The notes below the pieces were generated by a model. It did no database searches. It was not told where the DNA came from and worked only from the letters and a program-made list of their open reading frames with translations. A program made the translations under genes and the position numbers. DNA of 64,000 nucleotides from Hofstenia miamia (Eukaryota > Xenacoelomorpha > Acoela): contig SCFE01000002.1 of assembly GCA_004352715.1 (NCBI GenBank), forward strand, positions 6,318,487 to 6,382,486. The letters run 5' to 3'. Of the stretch, positions 59,770 to 64,000 are shown piece by piece. The stretch's first letter is position 1; each line of letters opens with the position of its first letter.

Positions 59770-59810
59770 GTTCTTACATTGTTAGATTTCTTTCTTAATT
59801 CGTTCGACAT
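59770..59810 (-). CDS. Putative first coding exon of the main gene
   Basis: ATG at 59810, reading MSNELRKKSNNVR and ending with two bases before the strong donor GTAAGTATT. There is no acceptor-like pyrimidine tract upstream, so it is read as the initiating exon. Its 3' half resembles the micro-exon at 19688-19717. Alternatively transcription starts further up, at the signal-peptide-like exon at 61780-61821; I could not connect the two in phase. Confidence 0.55.
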
Positions 59811-59814
59811 TTTT

Positions 59815-61500
59815 TGTTTATCCGTGTTTGCAAACAAGTTGGGTAAATTTCAAACTCTTACTAGCTCAAAAACTTTTTTCAAGATACAAATTTAACTGGT
59901 TGATCGGGTTAACTGATGTCTAAAATATAAGAAAGTTTGTAATGAATCTTAACAAATTTGACCAAATCACCCCAATCAGGCTCAACACACAACAGTATAA
60001 TTATATAGAAAGTGTAAACGTTGAATTTTTGTAATTGTTGCCTAGATGATAGAAAATCATAAACTGATCCGTTTTCAAATCTTGCGACAAATTCATTTTT
60101 GAATGATACAGGCGGTATTTGACATAGTAAAATTCAATGCTCGAATATTAATAAAATACTTTATATATAAAAAATTTCTGAGTATGTGACTGTTGGATTG
60201 CAAGTATTTATTTTTTATTTGTTAAGCCGACAAGTTCCTTGAATATCTGAAAGACAAAGGTCTAGAAAATTGCTTAAAGTCCTATAAATTTATGCATAAG
60301 TTATCAAAGATTTAAACTCTCTTTTCTAAAATTGTGCTTCCTGTTTCACTAATTTTAATAATTAGCTTTTGTGAATTTGAAAATAAATATAATATTTTCA
60401 ACTTTCCCCGGAGTCATAATTTTTTTGAGTTACAGAAAAAAATAATTTTATTTATTGTAATATCTAAATATCTCAGTTCTTGGAAAACACACTTTACTAG
60501 TTAATTTTAGAACTAAAAAGTTGAGCTTGTTGAAATAGCCTATATTTTTCAATATCAATTTCATTTGGTAAATTTTTCAATCAGTTTTCTACTTTTAAAT
60601 TTGAATTAAAGGTTGAAATTTGAACATATTTTTTTTTCGACCGAGATAAAAATGATAGTTTAAGCTACTTTATTTATTTAAATCAAATTAAAATCAATCT
60701 TTCTCAAATACATTTCAATGAAAATCAATTCCTTTAGCTATCTCAAAAATGAAAGGAAGCAATAACACAACAATTTGTTAAAAAGGCAAATTTGTTTAAA
60801 TAGGCCTGGATTTTAAAAAAAACTAACGGTAAATACCTTAGTTATTTTTACTATTTGTGATTGTTTCGATAAAACAGTCTTAAATGCTCCTAGCTCGCGA
60901 AGTAATAAAGATGTCTAGAATCTGAAAGCACCACTGGATAGAGAATCGTCTCCTCTTTTGATTTTTGACTTTTCACAACCCGACCTGAGCTGAGTCGACA
61001 TCTATTAACTTACTCGATTTAGCCCGAACAAAACTAAATACGCAAAATGAAATTTACATCAATTGCAAACAAATAAATACTAATAGAGTAACAGTAAAAT
61101 TAAAACAAATTGTAAAATTTGTGAAAAAATTGTTTTCGTAAAAATGCTAATCGTCAAAAGTTGATGGGGAAAGTTGTTATCCTCGCTAACTTATTGCATT
61201 TAATCCAATTTATCACATTCGACAATTACATGAAATAGACTGCTCCTTGAGTGTATTCGACCCCACGTCCGATACCCGACGTCGGGTCGGGTGAAGCCGG
61301 ACATACGTAGGCCGATCTGAGACGACAAACAGGAAAAAATTTTTCACAAATTTTCACCACAGCAGGAAATCACCCATACATGCGTTAAAATCCCAGGATT
61401 CCAAAAAATTTCTTAATGGAGAAAATTGCTTAAAATGCGAAAAGACTGTGGTGACTTTAAAGATAAATTGGGTGTTTGGGGTTAGCACAAACAGGAACTT
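59815..61500. other. Upstream AT-rich stretch
   Basis: No gene recognised. GC-richer debris with GGGTCGGGT / ACCCGACC words at 60975-61030 and 61255-61325 looks like remnants of one or two small DNA transposons. Confidence 0.4.
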
Positions 61501-61515
61501 AAACTGCTCTATTGG

Positions 61516-61547
<32 letters not shown>

Positions 61548-61635
61548 NNNNNNNNNNNNNNNNNNNNNNNNNNNNNNNNNNNNNNNNNNNNNNNNNNNNN
61601 NNNNNNNNNNNNNNNNNNNNNNNNNNNNNNNNNNN
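61548..61635. other. Assembly gap (88 N) inside a (TA)n tract
   Basis: (TA)n on both sides, 61519-61547 and 61636-61667. Confidence 0.95.
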
Positions 61636-61671
<36 letters not shown>

Positions 61672-61779
61672 ATTAGTTATTATGCGCTGCAGGTTTTACT
61701 AAACATAACGATCAGTACCTGATATTGAGACACGGGTCCGGTACGTTCTAGTCAGCAGTGATGCGAGAGAAAAGCTTAC

Positions 61780-61821
61780 CGCGAATACGATCAGGTATAA
61801 AAACAACTTTATGAAGTTCAT
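61780..61821 (-). CDS. Candidate signal-peptide first exon
   Basis: ATG at 61821 reads MNFIKLFLYLIVFA and meets a strong donor GCG/GTAAGC in phase 0. This is the composition of a signal-peptide start (short basic head, long hydrophobic run). If not spliced, the frame continues 26 codons (VSFSLASLLTRT...) and stops. It could be the start of a separate secreted product or an alternative start of the main gene. No downstream exon in phase 0 was found. Confidence 0.4.
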
Positions 61822-61899
61822 TTTTACAAGCCAAAGGTTGAAATTTTCATAATTTATTGACACTTTATAGTTAAATTCGAGGGCATTAAAGTTCATTTT

Positions 61900-62882
61900 A
61901 TTGTTATATTTTGCAATATTTGGTATTCGCTGAACTGGAAAGATCTTAAGTTTCCAAGATTCACATATTTCTAAAGTGTTTGCGTCTACGGGCTTTCGCT
62001 TAAATGGAATCGAAAAGCCTTAGCTGCACATTGTAATACTGTAATACATTAATTTGTATGAAACAAAATAAAGTAAAAATACAGCAAATTATAAATAGAA
62101 AAACTCAAATTTAAAAAGTTCTGAGATACTAACTGATTTGCGCATGCCAAAATAGGAGTGTTTTGGTTAGTGAGCAAACCTACTTTTGAAAAGTATCTCT
62201 CATTCTCTGCACTTTCACCTTATACTCTTCGACAGCTTTAACCAACCAGGGAAATTGAGCTGTGTGTTGCTTCTAAAAAAACGTGCTTAAAGTTTGGATA
62301 TGATATAATTCAATTTCAACTTGAATTACTCAAATTCTTCTCAACTAGATGATTTATTTACCTTATTATAATTATCATCATTATCATTATCATCAGCATC
62401 ATCATTTTTTTGTTATTGGATGCATTAAAATATGGAGTATGCAGTATTTATTTTTTAATTTTACAAGGTTGGCTGACTGATTTTCTATTATTTTTTCGCA
62501 GTTGGGTTATAATGTTGTGGCTGGGGAATTCAAAGGAAAATATAATTTTATTTTCAGAACAGAAATGAAAATAATATCCGATATTTTTGAAAAATGCCTG
62601 AATCAATTACCAGCATTAATAATCTGATGTCTTCGAATGTCTCTATATTTATTAATACAAATCACATTGAATATTTTTCCAATGCTTTGAAACTTAAAAA
62701 CTTTCTTCTTTAACTGAGATCGAAGCTCGGACGTTCTTAAGAAGAAAAATCAAGGCATGTATTATGTTAAACAAAATCTACATCCTTGTCTATGAAGAAA
62801 TTTACCAAGAGACAATTCAGAAGACTCACTTCAAATATATTTATACAGATTCTAATACATGATGAACTATAAATATAAAAGC

Positions 62883-62918
<36 letters not shown>

Positions 62919-63969
62919 TAGGGCTATTCCTAAAGTAGGTTTTTCATAAATTTGTAAAAGCTTTGGGCCCCAAACGTGGAGAAATTGTAAAATATGCTTA
63001 ATAAATACCAAACAAAAATACCAACCTTAAAAACGTCATGCCCTCTGCATTTTGAAATTTTATAGTAATGCTATGCAGGCCTATTTTATAATCAAAAAAA
63101 GAATGCCAGTTTTTAAATGTAATGCTGTGAAATTGCAGCAAATATACTATTTATTTAATGTATTTGTGCTTTTATGCTGACTTTGCTATATCTTCAGTGA
63201 GCTTGGTGGCCTTCTTAGCTGCTTGATTTTAAGTACTCTTTTCCTTTTGAATAGAACGCTAGTGTGCTATAAAACCTTTGATAAATGCTAGCATCAAAAC
63301 TTTGATTTAAAACCAATCAGAGGCACAGTTATTGGCGATTAAACACAGAACTTGCTGAAGAGGAGGCCAATTATCTGCTAATTGAATATTATAGTATTAA
63401 AAGTAACAAAAAAATCAGTTCTTACCTTGAAGTTTAGCTATTTTCTATTTGCAAAGTTTTGATGGCAATATTATGTGTGAGATATCCAATTCTCCCAAGC
63501 AGTTGAACCGGTAAAGATCATTTATGAAATCTATGTGTATATTTTGAATAAAATGTTTTCAACTGTTTTCATTATATAATTTAATCAGTTGTTCTTGATC
63601 ATGAAAGGAGAGCAATATGCTCCTTTAGAGTTAAAGTTGCTCAACAATAATAAATGTTGTGTATTTTAATTTTCATGTAAATTAAGACATAAATCTACCA
63701 AAAACATGTGTTGTTGTATTAGGTCTTTAAACGAATTTAATGGCCTTTAAACAGTTAGACCTAGTTTGTGATTTCGTGCTTCTTAATGCAGATAGCAGTC
63801 TTAGCATGTTTTTAATGGGTTGGGGTTCAATTATTTTTTATATTATTACAAAAGTATAATTTGAAATTTGTGCAAACTCAAATCATGTCTTTAAAAAATT
63901 GCAATGATTTTTTAGATTTTCCCAAAAATTTATATATTTTAATATTTTCAATATTCACATAAATACCTC

Positions 63970-63970
<1 letters not shown>
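61900..63970. other. AT-rich stretch without a recognised gene
   Basis: No supported exon; a (TA)n tract at 62882-62912. A possible 19-nt minus-strand piece before a GTAAGAACT donor at about 63426-63444 (reads KIAKLQ) is too weak to call. Confidence 0.4.

Positions 63971-63972
<2 letters not shown>

Positions 63973-64000
<28 letters not shown>
63973..64000. repeat. (TA)n microsatellite at the window edge
   Basis: Clean TA repeat running to the end of the window. Confidence 0.95.

Larger units (their letters stand above)
7278..59810 (-). other. Gene model: micro-exon-rich gene with two giant-exon modules
   Basis: Proposed exon order on the minus strand: 59770, 58752, 58571, 48145, 47846, 46304, 44883, 41478, (unseen exon or exons, possibly in gaps), 29513, 28643, 27448, 25956, B1, B2, 19688, (19083), 18962, 18827, (18739 or 16786), A1, A2, 7278. 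Phase matches at every listed join except the unseen step between 41478 and 29513 and the 18739-A1 join. Many exons are 12-56 nt, while B1 and A1 are 2.1 and 3.2 kb. Tandem duplication of a module is the simplest explanation of B and A. Two adjacent paralogous genes, with a boundary between 23.5 and 13 kb, remain possible. No product function is claimed. Confidence 0.55.

Noticed and set aside
1-64000. CRISPR arrays, bacterial operons, ribosome-binding sites, tRNA or rRNA genes
   Set aside because: None seen. Simple repeats are microsatellites, and the genome is eukaryotic. A tRNA scan by eye is not reliable, so a small RNA gene could have been missed.

Overview
This is a very AT-rich eukaryotic nuclear window from an invertebrate animal. 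The evidence is introns with GT..AG borders and short TTTAG-type acceptors, many (TA)n microsatellites, and several families of decayed animal transposons (Tc1/mariner, hAT-like, piggyBac-like, PIF/Harbinger-like, CR1/Jockey-like, R2/NeSL-like and Penelope-like). The sequence alone does not fix the phylum; a cnidarian, flatworm or arthropod would all fit. The assembly is draft quality: five larger N gaps (three of exactly 1000 N), one 21-N gap, and three places where a block is repeated almost exactly on both sides of an N run or of an N-bounded insert.

The main gene content is on the minus strand. I can thread a chain of small exons from a start codon at 59810 down to about 7.3 kb. Exons of 18-224 nt sit in introns of up to many kb, and two giant coding exons break the series (B1, 23721-25871; A1, 9843-13052). 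Reading phase agrees at nearly every junction I could test. B1 and A1 each pass through a tiny intron (45 and 37 nt) into a 120-nt exon (B2, A2) and then to a 30-nt micro-exon, so [giant exon - tiny intron - 120 nt - 30 nt] is a duplicated module. The encoded protein is hydrophilic and rich in Asn, Ser, Asp, Glu and Lys. It has a conserved patch containing HKSCNKK, a compact globular-looking segment near the N terminus (exons 48145-48346 and 47846-48069) and a recent 77-residue tandem repeat in A1. I recognise no known family. Whether this is one very long micro-exon-rich gene or two tandem paralogues cannot be settled without transcripts.

Layout: 1-3.1 kb, a long inverted repeat with a LINE fragment between its arms; 4.2-5.5 kb, a broken Tc1 element; 6.8-13.1 kb, module A; 14.4-15.8 kb, a broken mariner; 16.8-19.7 kb, a cluster of micro-exons; 20.0-21.9 kb, a broken transposon gene carrying a MITE; 23.5-29.5 kb, module B and its upstream micro-exons; 30.1-31.9 kb, a large palindrome; 33.9-41.3 kb, retroelement remnants and gaps; 41.5-48.3 kb, more exons of the main gene with a decayed pol fragment; 49.7-51.6 kb, a mariner remnant split by a hAT-like element; 53.1-54.5 kb, an intact mariner-type transposon; 57.2-57.7 kb, a piggyBac-like MITE; 58.6-61.8 kb, the putative 5' exons. 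The rest is intron or intergenic AT-rich sequence in which I see nothing.

All exon calls are manual reading of splice signals and phase. No expression, homology search or gene predictor was available.
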